Part shown: piece after piece, positions 52,536 to 61,332 of the stretch
Layout of the letters: every line of letters begins with the position of its first letter
Position numbering within the stretch: position 1 is the stretch's first letter
Assembly: GCA_019187365.1 (NCBI GenBank)
Contig: JABARE010000001.1
Location: 62,001 to 126,000, forward strand
Direction of reading: 5' to 3'
DNA: 64,000 nucleotides
From: Saprospiraceae bacterium
GTDB taxonomy: Bacteria > Bacteroidota > Bacteroidia > Chitinophagales > Saprospiraceae
Made by a program: the position numbers and the translations under genes
Notes under the pieces: model-generated
What the model saw: only the letters and a program-made list of their open reading frames with translations
What the model was told of the DNA's origin: nothing
Database searches by the model: none

Positions 52536-53939
52536 ATGAGCTACATAAAACTGCTATTTGCTGGGTTAATGGTCGTTTGTATCCATTTGGGAGCCTTTTC
52601 GGCACCGGATATCGAAGTGGGCAAAGAGCTTTTCAAAAACAACTGCGCGGCCTGTCACAATAAAAACATGAAGGATGCGCTCACCGGACCGGCCCTGGGT
52701 CCCGCACTCGAAAAGTGGGCAGGATATCCAAAGGAAGATTTCTACCAGTGGGTTCGCAATTCACAGGCCATGATCAAGGCGGGGCATCCACTTGCCGTCG
52801 AATCCTGGAATGCATTCAAGCCCAACATTATGACTCCTTTTCCCAACCTCACCAACGATGAGCTTGAGAGTTTGATGCTTTACATCGACGGGGTCTTTAA
52901 AGGCACTTACGGCCCGAAGGCGACTGCAGGACCGGTAACAGGCGATGGCGCGCAGCAGGACAGCGGATTTGCTTTCTGGTTGTACGTCGCCTTTGTTTTA
53001 CTTGCCGGACTTGCTTTGTTCCTATGGAAATTGACGGCGGATCTAAAATACAGCATGAGTCATAAAACGGCCGACAAAGAAGTGGGGAAACCTTCCCTGT
53101 TTCGCATGGTGGCCAACAAGTCGGTGGTGAGTTTTCTCATTTTCGCACTGGTGCTGTTTGGGGGCTATACTACGGTAAACAACGCCATCTCCATTGGAAG
53201 GCAACAGAATTACGCTCCGCAACAACCGATCAAATTCAGCCATGCAACTCATGCAGGACTGCACAAGATCGATTGCAATTACTGCCATGACGGGGCAAGG
53301 CGCGCAAAACATTCCATCATTCCTGCTGCCAATACCTGCATGAATTGTCATGCCGCCATTAAAAGAGGCAGTAAATATGGCACCTCTGAGTTGACCAAGA
53401 TCTATGCCAGCATCGGTTTTGATCCGTCGACCGACAAATACCTGGAGAATTACGATGCCATGTCAGAAGCTGAGATCTCGGCTATTTATAAAAAGTGGAT
53501 CGACGACAATTTTGTGCGAACCAACGGCTTGACGGCAAGCAATGCAAGCTCGCAGTCGGAAGCAGATAAGCAATGGTCGGAGATCAAATCGTCGCTGACG
53601 AGTGAGACCAAACCGCGCATTCAGGGAGCCATTGAATGGGTTCGCATTCACAATTTGCCGGATCACGTGTATTTCAACCATTCCCAGCACGTTACGGTCG
53701 GCAAAATCGATTGTCAGAAATGTCATGGAAAAGTGGAGGAGATGGAGTTGGTCAAACAATATTCTACCCTTTCGATGGGATGGTGCATCAATTGCCATCG
53801 CCAGACAGATGTCAAGTTTGCAGACAACAAATACTACGAAAGTTACCGGACCTATCACGATGAATTGAAAAAGGGCACCCGCCAATCAGTCAAAGTCAGT
53901 GACATCGGAGGTCTCGATTGTCAGAAGTGTCATTATTAA
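52536..53939 (+). CDS. actA: ACIII subunit ActA, hexaheme with fused monoheme cytochrome
   Basis: Alternative complex III (menaquinol:cytochrome c oxidoreductase) subunit A, 467 residues, periplasmic multiheme cytochrome. Six heme-binding CxxCH motifs are visible: CAACH (37-41), CNYCH, CMNCH, CQKCH, CINCH and CQKCH. The first belongs to an N-terminal monoheme cytochrome domain (about 25-130) joined through a membrane helix (about 147-165) and a second helix (about 195-212) to the pentaheme ActA core. ACIII replaces the bc1 complex in Bacteroidota. It leads the operon actA-B-C-D-E-F-coxB-coxA; c-heme attachment would need the ccm genes. Confidence 0.9.
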   Translation: MSYIKLLFAGLMVVCIHLGAFSAPDIEVGKELFKNNCAACHNKNMKDALTGPALGPALEKWAGYPKEDFYQWVRNSQAMIKAGHPLAVESWNAFKPNIMTPFPNLTNDELESLMLYIDGVFKGTYGPKATAGPVTGDGAQQDSGFAFWLYVAFVLLAGLALFLWKLTADLKYSMSHKTADKEVGKPSLFRMVANKSVVSFLIFALVLFGGYTTVNNAISIGRQQNYAPQQPIKFSHATHAGLHKIDCNYCHDGARRAKHSIIPAANTCMNCHAAIKRGSKYGTSELTKIYASIGFDPSTDKYLENYDAMSEAEISAIYKKWIDDNFVRTNGLTASNASSQSEADKQWSEIKSSLTSETKPRIQGAIEWVRIHNLPDHVYFNHSQHVTVGKIDCQKCHGKVEEMELVKQYSTLSMGWCINCHRQTDVKFADNKYYESYRTYHDELKKGTRQSVKVSDIGGLDCQKCHY

Positions 53940-53960
53940 AATAAAGCAATTCAAGATCTG

Positions 53961-56900
53961 ATGAAACATACCGAATCTAATGTATGGGTAGGAGAGAAGG
54001 ATCTGACGAATGACCCCGCCTTCATGCAGGGCCTCGAAAACGAGTTTCCTACTTTGGAAGAGGCGGCATTGGCAGGAGACGGCAGGCTTGCATCTTTGGA
54101 GGCCAACCGCAGGGATTTTCTCAAAGTCCTGGGTTTTGGCCTCGGGGCTGCTACCCTTGCATCCTGTGAGGCTCCGGTCAAAAAGGCAATTCCCTTTGTC
54201 ATTAAACCCGATAGCATTGTTCCCGGAATCGCCAATTATTACGCTTCCTCCTTTGTCAACGGCGGCGATTACTGTTCGGTACTCGTCAAAACGAGAGAGG
54301 GGCGTCCAATCAAGATTGAAGGTAACGCACTCTCTTCTGTAACGCGAGGAGGTACGTCGGCACGCGCACAGGCAGCTGTGCTCAGTTTGTACGATTACAA
54401 TCGCACCAAAGGGCCTTCGCGCATTCAGGGAGGGAAACCAGAGTCTTTAGACTGGGCCAGCCTGGATCAGGAAATCCGTGAGGCACTGGCTTCTGCTTCC
54501 AAAGTCCGCATTTTGAGTTCTACCATCATGAGCCCCTCGGCACTCAGGGCCGTCGATATCTTTTGTTCAAAATATGCGGGGGCAAAACACGTGGTTTACG
54601 ACGCGGTTTCCAGTGCTGCCCTCCTGGATGCTGCCAAGATTTGCTTTGGGCAACGCGTCATTCCCGAATACCGATTTGACCTTGCAGACACCATCGTAAG
54701 TTTTCGCGCAGATTTCCTTGGCACGTGGATTTCGCCAATCGAATATGCAGCACAATATGCCTCTCGAAGGGCTCCACGTTCAGAAGGGACGGCCATGAAC
54801 CGGCATATCCAGTTTGAATCGCACATGTCCCTCACGGGTTCCAATGCCGACCATCGCATTCTCGTAAAACCCTCTGAGCAGAGCGCTGCCATTGCCCACC
54901 TCTACAATGCCCTGGCGACAGCAAGTGGGAGACCAAGTCAGTCAGCGCCCTCCCTCAACGATAAAGCAAAGGCTGCCATCGACAAAATCGCCAGCCAGCT
55001 CTTGCAGCAAAAGGGAAAATCCCTGGTTGTATCGGGAACGAATAACCTTGGGGATCAAATGCTCACCCTCGCGATCAATGACCTGTTGGGTAACATCAAT
55101 CAGACAGTGCGCTTCGAACGGGTGTCTTACCAGAGAAAGGGCAGCGATGCCGATGTGCAGCAACTGCTGGCAGAGATGCAGGCTGGCGAAGTGGATGTTC
55201 TCATCCTCTGGAATGCAAATCCAGCATACGAACTCCCGTTCGCAGCCGATTTTTCGGCGGCCTTGTCCAAGGTCAAAAAATCAGTAAGCCTCAACGCCAG
55301 TCTCGACGAGACTTCGGTCGGATGCCATCTTGCTGCTCCTGACCACCACTTCCTGGAAAGTTGGGGGGATGTGGAGCCAAAAAGCGGGCAATTTAGCTTT
55401 ATACAACCCACCATACGACCCATTTTTGATACGCGGGATGCTGCTCTTTCGCTGCTTAGATGGGCAAATCACCGGCCTGCCGGATTGGCAGAGGAATTTA
55501 CTTACCTCGATTACCTGGAAGCCAACTGGTCTGAAAAACTTAAAACCAGCGGCCCCGCATTCCAGAATGCATGGGATCAGCTGATTCACGATGGGGTTTT
55601 TGAAACAGGGGCAAACTCAACGGCTGTCGCATGTCAGGTTGATGTTGCAACGGCATTTTCAAAACTCTCCAAGCCTGGCGATCCTGCTGTGCTGGAAATT
55701 GATTTTTTTGAAACGGTTCATATTGGCGCAGGACAATATGCCGGAATTCCCTGGCTGCAGGAACTCCCCGATCCAATTATGCGAACCGTTTGGGGCAATT
55801 ACCTGGCCGTACCGGTTTCATTCGACGGTGACCGCAGATTTCATGCTTTGGGTAAGGTGAAAGAAGACGGGGAACTGGTTGAACTCGCCACGGAGAAGGG
55901 CAAAGTGGAAATCAGTGCGGTCAAGCAGTTTGGCCAGATGCAGGGAACCCTTTCTGTGGCCTTGGGTTACGGACGGAGCAATGCAGGCGACTGTGGCACC
56001 GGAGTCGGAACGAACTTCAATGCCTATTGCCAGATGGTCGACGGGTACGTGCAATACTATGCGACGGGTGCTACGCTGGGCGAGAGCAGCCGCGTTATAG
56101 AAAAGAATTTCGCATGTGTGCAGCATCACCATACTTATGGTGTGACTGCCAAAGATGCTAAAACCGGTGAGCAATTCAATGCCGACGAAGCTGCGCTGGT
56201 TGACGACGTGTTCAAAGGGTTTACCAAGGGATTTCAAGGTGCACTGACGGACCGGTCGGTCATACGGCACAGCACGCTGGATAAACTCGAAGAAAACACT
56301 AAAAAACTTCAGGAGGAACGAGCGCATCACCAACACCTCAATTCCCACACGCTCTATCCGGGACATGAATACCTTTACAACTCCGGTCATCAGTGGGCGC
56401 TGCACATTGATTTGAATGCCTGTATTGGTTGTGGGGCGTGTGCGGTCGCCTGTATGGCTGAAAATAACGTGCCGGTCGTTGGAAAACGGGAGGTTTCACG
56501 GCATCACGAAATGACGTGGCTCAGGATTGACCGCTATTATTACGGCGATGTGGAGAATCCCAATGTCGTTTACCAACCCATGATGTGTCAGCATTGTAAC
56601 AATGCTCCCTGCGAAAATGTGTGTCCGGTCAACGCGACAAGTCACTCCTCAGAAGGGTTGAACCAAATGGCTTACAACCGATGTGTGGGTACGCGGTATT
56701 GTGCCAACAACTGTCCTTATAAGGTAAGGCGCTTTAACTGGTACGACTACACCACCGCTGACCTGTTCCCGGGAAACCAGTTTAACATTGCAAGGGAGCA
56801 GGCTAAGCCATTTTATGCAGATAACCTGGTACGAATGGTCTTGAATCCGGATGTGACCGTGCGTGCCCGCGGCGTTATTGAGAAATGTTCTTTCTGTGTA

Positions 56901-57155
56901 CAGCGCATTCAGGAGGGCAAACTCAATGCAAAAAGAGAACAGCGGCCTCTGACCGATCTGGATGTGAAGTCAGCTTGTCAGACGGCTTGTCCTACGTCTG
57001 CCATCACTTTTGGCGACAGGAACAATCCGGATGGAATTCTATCCGGAAAATTGAAAAATCCGCTCAACTACCTCGTTCTCGAAGAGATCAACGTCAGTCC
57101 ATCGGTGAATTACACCATGAAGATCAATAACAGGGACGAAACATTAAATGCCTAA
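53961..57155 (+). CDS. actB: ACIII subunit ActB (molybdopterin-like fold plus Fe-S ferredoxin domain)
   Basis: ActB, 1064 residues, lies on the periplasmic face of ACIII. A TAT-type motif RRDFLK at residues 50-55 is set unusually far from the N terminus, the MoCo-extended variant known for this family. Residues about 70-770 have the fold of molybdopterin oxidoreductases but ACIII has no molybdenum; the C-terminal about 250 residues carry iron-sulfur ligands in CIGCGACAVACMAENN, CQHCNNAPCENVCPV, CVGTRYCANNCPY and CSFCVQRIQ...CQTACPT, for one [3Fe-4S]/three [4Fe-4S]-type clusters. It is 21 bp after actA. Identity is firm from context and motifs. Confidence 0.92.
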   Translation: MKHTESNVWVGEKDLTNDPAFMQGLENEFPTLEEAALAGDGRLASLEANRRDFLKVLGFGLGAATLASCEAPVKKAIPFVIKPDSIVPGIANYYASSFVNGGDYCSVLVKTREGRPIKIEGNALSSVTRGGTSARAQAAVLSLYDYNRTKGPSRIQGGKPESLDWASLDQEIREALASASKVRILSSTIMSPSALRAVDIFCSKYAGAKHVVYDAVSSAALLDAAKICFGQRVIPEYRFDLADTIVSFRADFLGTWISPIEYAAQYASRRAPRSEGTAMNRHIQFESHMSLTGSNADHRILVKPSEQSAAIAHLYNALATASGRPSQSAPSLNDKAKAAIDKIASQLLQQKGKSLVVSGTNNLGDQMLTLAINDLLGNINQTVRFERVSYQRKGSDADVQQLLAEMQAGEVDVLILWNANPAYELPFAADFSAALSKVKKSVSLNASLDETSVGCHLAAPDHHFLESWGDVEPKSGQFSFIQPTIRPIFDTRDAALSLLRWANHRPAGLAEEFTYLDYLEANWSEKLKTSGPAFQNAWDQLIHDGVFETGANSTAVACQVDVATAFSKLSKPGDPAVLEIDFFETVHIGAGQYAGIPWLQELPDPIMRTVWGNYLAVPVSFDGDRRFHALGKVKEDGELVELATEKGKVEISAVKQFGQMQGTLSVALGYGRSNAGDCGTGVGTNFNAYCQMVDGYVQYYATGATLGESSRVIEKNFACVQHHHTYGVTAKDAKTGEQFNADEAALVDDVFKGFTKGFQGALTDRSVIRHSTLDKLEENTKKLQEERAHHQHLNSHTLYPGHEYLYNSGHQWALHIDLNACIGCGACAVACMAENNVPVVGKREVSRHHEMTWLRIDRYYYGDVENPNVVYQPMMCQHCNNAPCENVCPVNATSHSSEGLNQMAYNRCVGTRYCANNCPYKVRRFNWYDYTTADLFPGNQFNIAREQAKPFYADNLVRMVLNPDVTVRARGVIEKCSFCVQRIQEGKLNAKREQRPLTDLDVKSACQTACPTSAITFGDRNNPDGILSGKLKNPLNYLVLEEINVSPSVNYTMKINNRDETLNA

Positions 57156-57173
57156 TATCAACAACTAAGCAGC

Positions 57174-58601
57174 ATGTCAGGAGGAATCGTTGCACCGGTC
57201 CGTAAACCACTGGTCGAAGGTCAGAAGACGTACCACCAAATAACGGAGGACCTATGTGCCCCCACCGAACGTACGCCCAGCACAGCGTGGGTAATCGCGT
57301 TCATCCTCGCAGCCTCAACCATGGCTTTTGGGGTATTTTGCGTTTTGTGGACCATTTGGATGGGAATTGGCACCTGGAACCTGAACCGAACCATCGGATG
57401 GGGATATGACATCACCAATTTTGTGTGGTGGATCGGTATCGGCCACGCCGGCACACTCATTTCCGCAATCCTTATGCTTTTTCGTCAGCGCTGGCGCACT
57501 GGCGTTAACCGTGCCGCCGAGGCCATGACGATCTTTGCGGTAATATGCGCTGCGATCTTTCCGTTGATCCACGTTGGCCGCATATGGGTGGTTTTTTACT
57601 TTTTCCCATATCCCAATACGAGGGGAGCCCTTTGGCCTAACTTCAACTCGCCCTTGCTTTGGGATGTATTTGCCATTTCAACATACTTTTCTGTTTCATT
57701 GCTGTTCTGGTACACAGGTCTGGTCCCCGATTTTGCAACGGTTCGAAATCGTGCCAGTGGTTTGAGAAAGAAAATTTACAACTCCCTTTCATTCGGATGG
57801 ACCGGTTCTGCAAAGCACTGGCAAAGATGGGAGTCTCTTTCCCTGGTGCTTGCCGGACTGAGTACGCCGCTGGTGCTGTCTGTGCACACGATCGTTAGTT
57901 TCGACTTTGCGACTTCAGTCATACCAGGATGGCATACCACAATTTTTCCGCCTTATTTTGTTGCGGGTGCCATTTTTTCGGGATTTGCCATGGTGCAAAC
58001 CCTGATGGTGCTTACGCGGAAAATTCTCAAACTGGAGGAGTACATCACCATCGAGCACATTGAATCTATGAACAAGGTTATACTGGTAACAGGAACCATC
58101 GTGGGGGTTGCCTACCTCACTGAATTGTTCATAGCATGGTATTCCGGATACGTTTATGAACAATTTGCTTTCTTTAACCGTGCCATGGGCGTCTACTGGT
58201 GGGCATATTTTGGAATGATGGCCTGTAACGTTATATCACCGCAATTGTTCTGGGTGCGCAAATTTCGCCGCAGTGTGTTTGTGACGTTTTTTATGTCGAT
58301 TTTTGTCAACATAGGAATGTGGTTTGAACGCTTTGTCATCATCGCAACGACGCTGGCCCGAGATTACCTCCCTTCTTCATGGAGTTATTATCGGCCGACC
58401 TGGGTCGAGATCGGGATCTTTGTCGGAACCATAGGCTTGTTTTTTACTTGCTATCTGATTTTCGTGCGCGTGGCTCCTGTGGTGGCCATTGCAGAAGTAA
58501 AGCATATTCTGAAAGTGGGAGGAGATCAATATATAGGCGACAAGGCACATGCTGAAAAGTCGCATGAGCATCAAGCAGCCCATCACCACGAACACCATTG
58601 A
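57174..58601 (+). CDS. actC: ACIII subunit ActC, NrfD-like quinol-binding membrane protein
   Basis: A 475-residue NrfD/PsrC-like protein with about 10 membrane helices that holds a quinol site of ACIII. Visible blocks: GWGYDITNFVWWIGIGHAGTLISAILMLF (quinol-site His and Gly region), VHTIVSFDFATSVIPGWHTTIFPPYFV, and WFERFVIIATTLARDYLPSSW. The C terminus is a His-rich tail (HAEKSHEHQAAHHHEHH), uncommon enough to note. It begins 18 bp after actB. Confidence 0.93.
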   Translation: MSGGIVAPVRKPLVEGQKTYHQITEDLCAPTERTPSTAWVIAFILAASTMAFGVFCVLWTIWMGIGTWNLNRTIGWGYDITNFVWWIGIGHAGTLISAILMLFRQRWRTGVNRAAEAMTIFAVICAAIFPLIHVGRIWVVFYFFPYPNTRGALWPNFNSPLLWDVFAISTYFSVSLLFWYTGLVPDFATVRNRASGLRKKIYNSLSFGWTGSAKHWQRWESLSLVLAGLSTPLVLSVHTIVSFDFATSVIPGWHTTIFPPYFVAGAIFSGFAMVQTLMVLTRKILKLEEYITIEHIESMNKVILVTGTIVGVAYLTELFIAWYSGYVYEQFAFFNRAMGVYWWAYFGMMACNVISPQLFWVRKFRRSVFVTFFMSIFVNIGMWFERFVIIATTLARDYLPSSWSYYRPTWVEIGIFVGTIGLFFTCYLIFVRVAPVVAIAEVKHILKVGGDQYIGDKAHAEKSHEHQAAHHHEHH

Positions 58602-58628
58602 ATGAAACATTTTTGAAAATCTGCATAC

Positions 58629-59150
58629 ATGCGCAAACTCAATAAAGATGTGATTTACGGGATCTACTCAGATGAGGAAGTCCTTTTGCATGCGGTGAGG
58701 GATGCCCGCAACAGGCATCTCGAAATTATGGATGTATTTTCCCCATTTCCCGTACATGGACTTGATCAGGCGCTGGGCCTGACTGAATCGCGACTGCACC
58801 AGGCAGGCTTTGTTTATGGGGCCATTGGCGCTTTAATCGGGTTTTTGGGCATGACATGGATGATGACGTCCGATTGGCCAATCATCTTTGGTGGCAAGCC
58901 TTACTGGCCCGTACCATCTTTTATCCCAATTGTATTTGAAATGACCGTACTCTTCTCCGCCTGGGGTATGACCATTACTTTTTATACCATCTGTGGCCTG
59001 TGGCCAGGTGTAGACAACCCCCAGCTCGATTTGAGAACTACGGATGACAAGTTCTGCATTGCATTTGACCGCAACGAAGTGCCGGATGAGGCTGCCCGCA
59101 GCTTTTTTGCAGAGTCGGGCGCCGATGAAGTCAACTATAAAAACATCTGA
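58629..59150 (+). CDS. actD: ACIII subunit ActD (DUF3341)
   Basis: A 173-residue membrane protein with two helices (residues about 65-85 and 100-125), matching DUF3341. IYGIYSDEEVLLHAVRDARNR opens it, then MDVFSPFPVHGLDQALGL and DWPIIFGGKPYWPVPSFIPIVFEMTVLFSA are the conserved blocks. It is a peripheral ACIII stabilising subunit. It begins 27 bp after actC and ends 2 bp before actE. Confidence 0.92.
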   Translation: MRKLNKDVIYGIYSDEEVLLHAVRDARNRHLEIMDVFSPFPVHGLDQALGLTESRLHQAGFVYGAIGALIGFLGMTWMMTSDWPIIFGGKPYWPVPSFIPIVFEMTVLFSAWGMTITFYTICGLWPGVDNPQLDLRTTDDKFCIAFDRNEVPDEAARSFFAESGADEVNYKNI

Positions 59151-59152
59151 TC

Positions 59153-59908
59153 ATGAGACGAACTCTTGTTCACGTTGTAGCGATTGCTGCCATCCTGTCT
59201 TTCATGCAATGCCGGCCGGCAGAGGGCAATTACCCTGGAACCGAATACATGCCGGATATGGGGCATTCTATTGCATATGAGGCGAATGTCAATTCTTACT
59301 ATTTCTACAATACCTGGGAATCTGCAGCGGAGCGCGCTAGGATGTCGGCTCCACGCCTGCCCGTTGAAGGAACCCGTGCCCGGGGTTCTGTGGGATGGTC
59401 AAACGGCAGACTAAAGGGAGAAGTTTTCAATGGCAGCCTGTCAAACAATGCTGTTGCCACTCCGGTAAACGGTTCCGTCCCCTATTATTACGGAAACACA
59501 GAGGAGGAGCGCGCACGCGCTTCAAGAGAAATCGTGTCAAACCCAATCCCTTGGTCCCAGGAGGGACTCCAGCAGGGGCAGGTGCTTTATGACATCTATT
59601 GTGGGATTTGTCATGGAGCCAAAGGGGATGGCAATGGCTACATTGTCCGGGATGATGGAGGAAAATATCCCGCACAACCCGCAAACTTTCTCAAAAGCGA
59701 CTTTATTGCTTCAACAGAAGGACGATACTACCACGCAATTATGTACGGCAGAAACGTTATGGGGCCGCATAGTGATAAGCTGTCTTTCGAAGAGAGATGG
59801 AATGTCATCCATTACATCCGTTCGCTTCAGGCGACGTCGCTGGGGCAAACGTATGGAGGAAAACCGGTTGCGGCTCAAAGTGTTCCCGGCACAACTCCTT
59901 TAAAATGA
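59153..59908 (+). CDS. actE: ACIII subunit ActE, monoheme cytochrome c
   Basis: A 251-residue lipid-anchored cytochrome: the signal peptide ends in the lipobox SFMQC (Cys20). One heme motif CGICH is at about residue 148, followed by GAKGDGNG and the distal Met-bearing YGRNVMGPHSDKL. The start MRRTLVHVVAIAAILSFMQC is ATG 59153. As in known ACIII, ActE is the electron exit side to a cytochrome c or directly to the oxidase encoded two genes downstream. Confidence 0.9.
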   Translation: MRRTLVHVVAIAAILSFMQCRPAEGNYPGTEYMPDMGHSIAYEANVNSYYFYNTWESAAERARMSAPRLPVEGTRARGSVGWSNGRLKGEVFNGSLSNNAVATPVNGSVPYYYGNTEEERARASREIVSNPIPWSQEGLQQGQVLYDIYCGICHGAKGDGNGYIVRDDGGKYPAQPANFLKSDFIASTEGRYYHAIMYGRNVMGPHSDKLSFEERWNVIHYIRSLQATSLGQTYGGKPVAAQSVPGTTPLK

Positions 59909-59957
59909 TGTCGGTGGAGTGCATTCAATTAATTACCTGTGAAAAGATTATGATTCG

Positions 59958-61310
59958 ATGAGTTCCATTCAATTACCTTCTCGCGACCGGATCGCTTTGT
60001 GGGCGATGGGCGCCATCGGTGTAGCCTCCCTGGCAACGATTTTCTTCACTGACGATGCGCTGCACACGCGCTTCTGGAGCAGTCTGTTGCATAACGGAAC
60101 CTATTTCACCTTCATCGCACTGATGGCCATTTTCTTCGTTTGTGTCAGCAGGACCGCCCTTGCCGGTTGGAATGTCGGATTTAAACGAGTATGGGAAGCC
60201 ATGGCCATGTTTATGGTCGTTGGATTCGGCGTTATGGCGCTCATCTCCGTGGGCATTTATGCTGGCTGGCACCACCTTTTCCATTGGGCAGACCCCGAGG
60301 CAGTGGCAGGGGATAAAATTTTACAAGGCAAATCCGGCTTTTTAAATAAGCATTTTTTTACGATTGGAGGCCTTGGCATTCTCGGTTTGTGGATCTTTTT
60401 TGCCCATAAGATGCGCACCCTGAGCATCGCAGAAGACAATCATGGAGATGACCGGTATCTGTACTACAAAAAGATGAAATTCTGGGCAGCTGTTTTCCTG
60501 CCCATAGCCGGCTTCGGTAGCGCCGTCGTCATCTGGCTGTGGAACATGTCGGTTGATCCGCATTGGTATAGTACCCTGTATGCATGGTATACGGGCTCCA
60601 GTGCTTTTGTCGCTATGATCGCATTGACTATTTTGCTGCTGCTGTACCTAAAATCCAGAGGGTACTATCACAACGTTACCCCGGAGCACTTTCACGACCT
60701 GGGCAAATTTATGTTTGCCTTTACGATATTTTGGACCTACCTGTGGTTTTCACAATACATGCTAATCTGGTATGGCAATATCGGCGAGGAAACCGTTTAC
60801 TTTCAGACCCGGATACAGAAGTATCCCGTCTTGTTTTACGGAAACCTCATCATCAATTTCGTGTTCCCCTTCCTCATCCTTATGCGCAATGACACCAAGC
60901 GCAAATTCGGTACGCTGTTCGTAGTTTCCCTAATTGTGTTCTTTGGTCACTGGGTCGATACATTTCAAATGTTGAAACCGGGCGTGCTTGAAGCGGCTCA
61001 GGAACATTTAAGTACTGCACACCACATTCCGGAAGGACTGTCGCTCAATGCACCGGAAGTGTCAGCTCAAACAGTGGCTTCACATGCGGAAGGAACATCT
61101 TCTGCTGTCTCCCATGGGGAAGATGCCGCACATGGCCATGCTGATATGAAACCGGATATTGGCTATTTCGTTCCTGGCCCCGCGGATATCGGGTTGATGC
61201 TGGGTTTCTTAGCACTCTTTGTTGCCACGACCCTGTATTTTCTTTCCAAGGCTCCGCTCGTTCCCAAAAATGATCCATACTTGCAGGAAAGCTACCATCA
61301 CCATGTTTAA
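59958..61310 (+). CDS. actF: ACIII subunit ActF, NrfD-like membrane protein
   Basis: A 450-residue second NrfD-like subunit with about 10 helices, paired with ActC in ACIII. Family blocks: FWSSLLHNGTYFTFIALMAIFFVCVSRTALAGWNVGFKRV, IWLWNMSVDPHWYSTLYAWYTGSSAFV and WFSQYMLIWYGNIGEETVYF. It has a long loop rich in His and Ala (SHAEGTSSAVSHGEDAAHGHA) before the last helix. It is separated from actE by 49 bp and from coxB by 22 bp. Confidence 0.92.
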   Translation: MSSIQLPSRDRIALWAMGAIGVASLATIFFTDDALHTRFWSSLLHNGTYFTFIALMAIFFVCVSRTALAGWNVGFKRVWEAMAMFMVVGFGVMALISVGIYAGWHHLFHWADPEAVAGDKILQGKSGFLNKHFFTIGGLGILGLWIFFAHKMRTLSIAEDNHGDDRYLYYKKMKFWAAVFLPIAGFGSAVVIWLWNMSVDPHWYSTLYAWYTGSSAFVAMIALTILLLLYLKSRGYYHNVTPEHFHDLGKFMFAFTIFWTYLWFSQYMLIWYGNIGEETVYFQTRIQKYPVLFYGNLIINFVFPFLILMRNDTKRKFGTLFVVSLIVFFGHWVDTFQMLKPGVLEAAQEHLSTAHHIPEGLSLNAPEVSAQTVASHAEGTSSAVSHGEDAAHGHADMKPDIGYFVPGPADIGLMLGFLALFVATTLYFLSKAPLVPKNDPYLQESYHHHV

Positions 61311-61332
61311 CCTAAGCTGTAATCATTAAACC

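Noticed and set aside
53961..57155. Possible active molybdenum formate dehydrogenase as FdhD target
   Set aside because: The fold and Fe-S ligands place this protein as ActB of ACIII, whose family lacks a molybdenum cofactor; the ordered actA-F neighbours confirm it.
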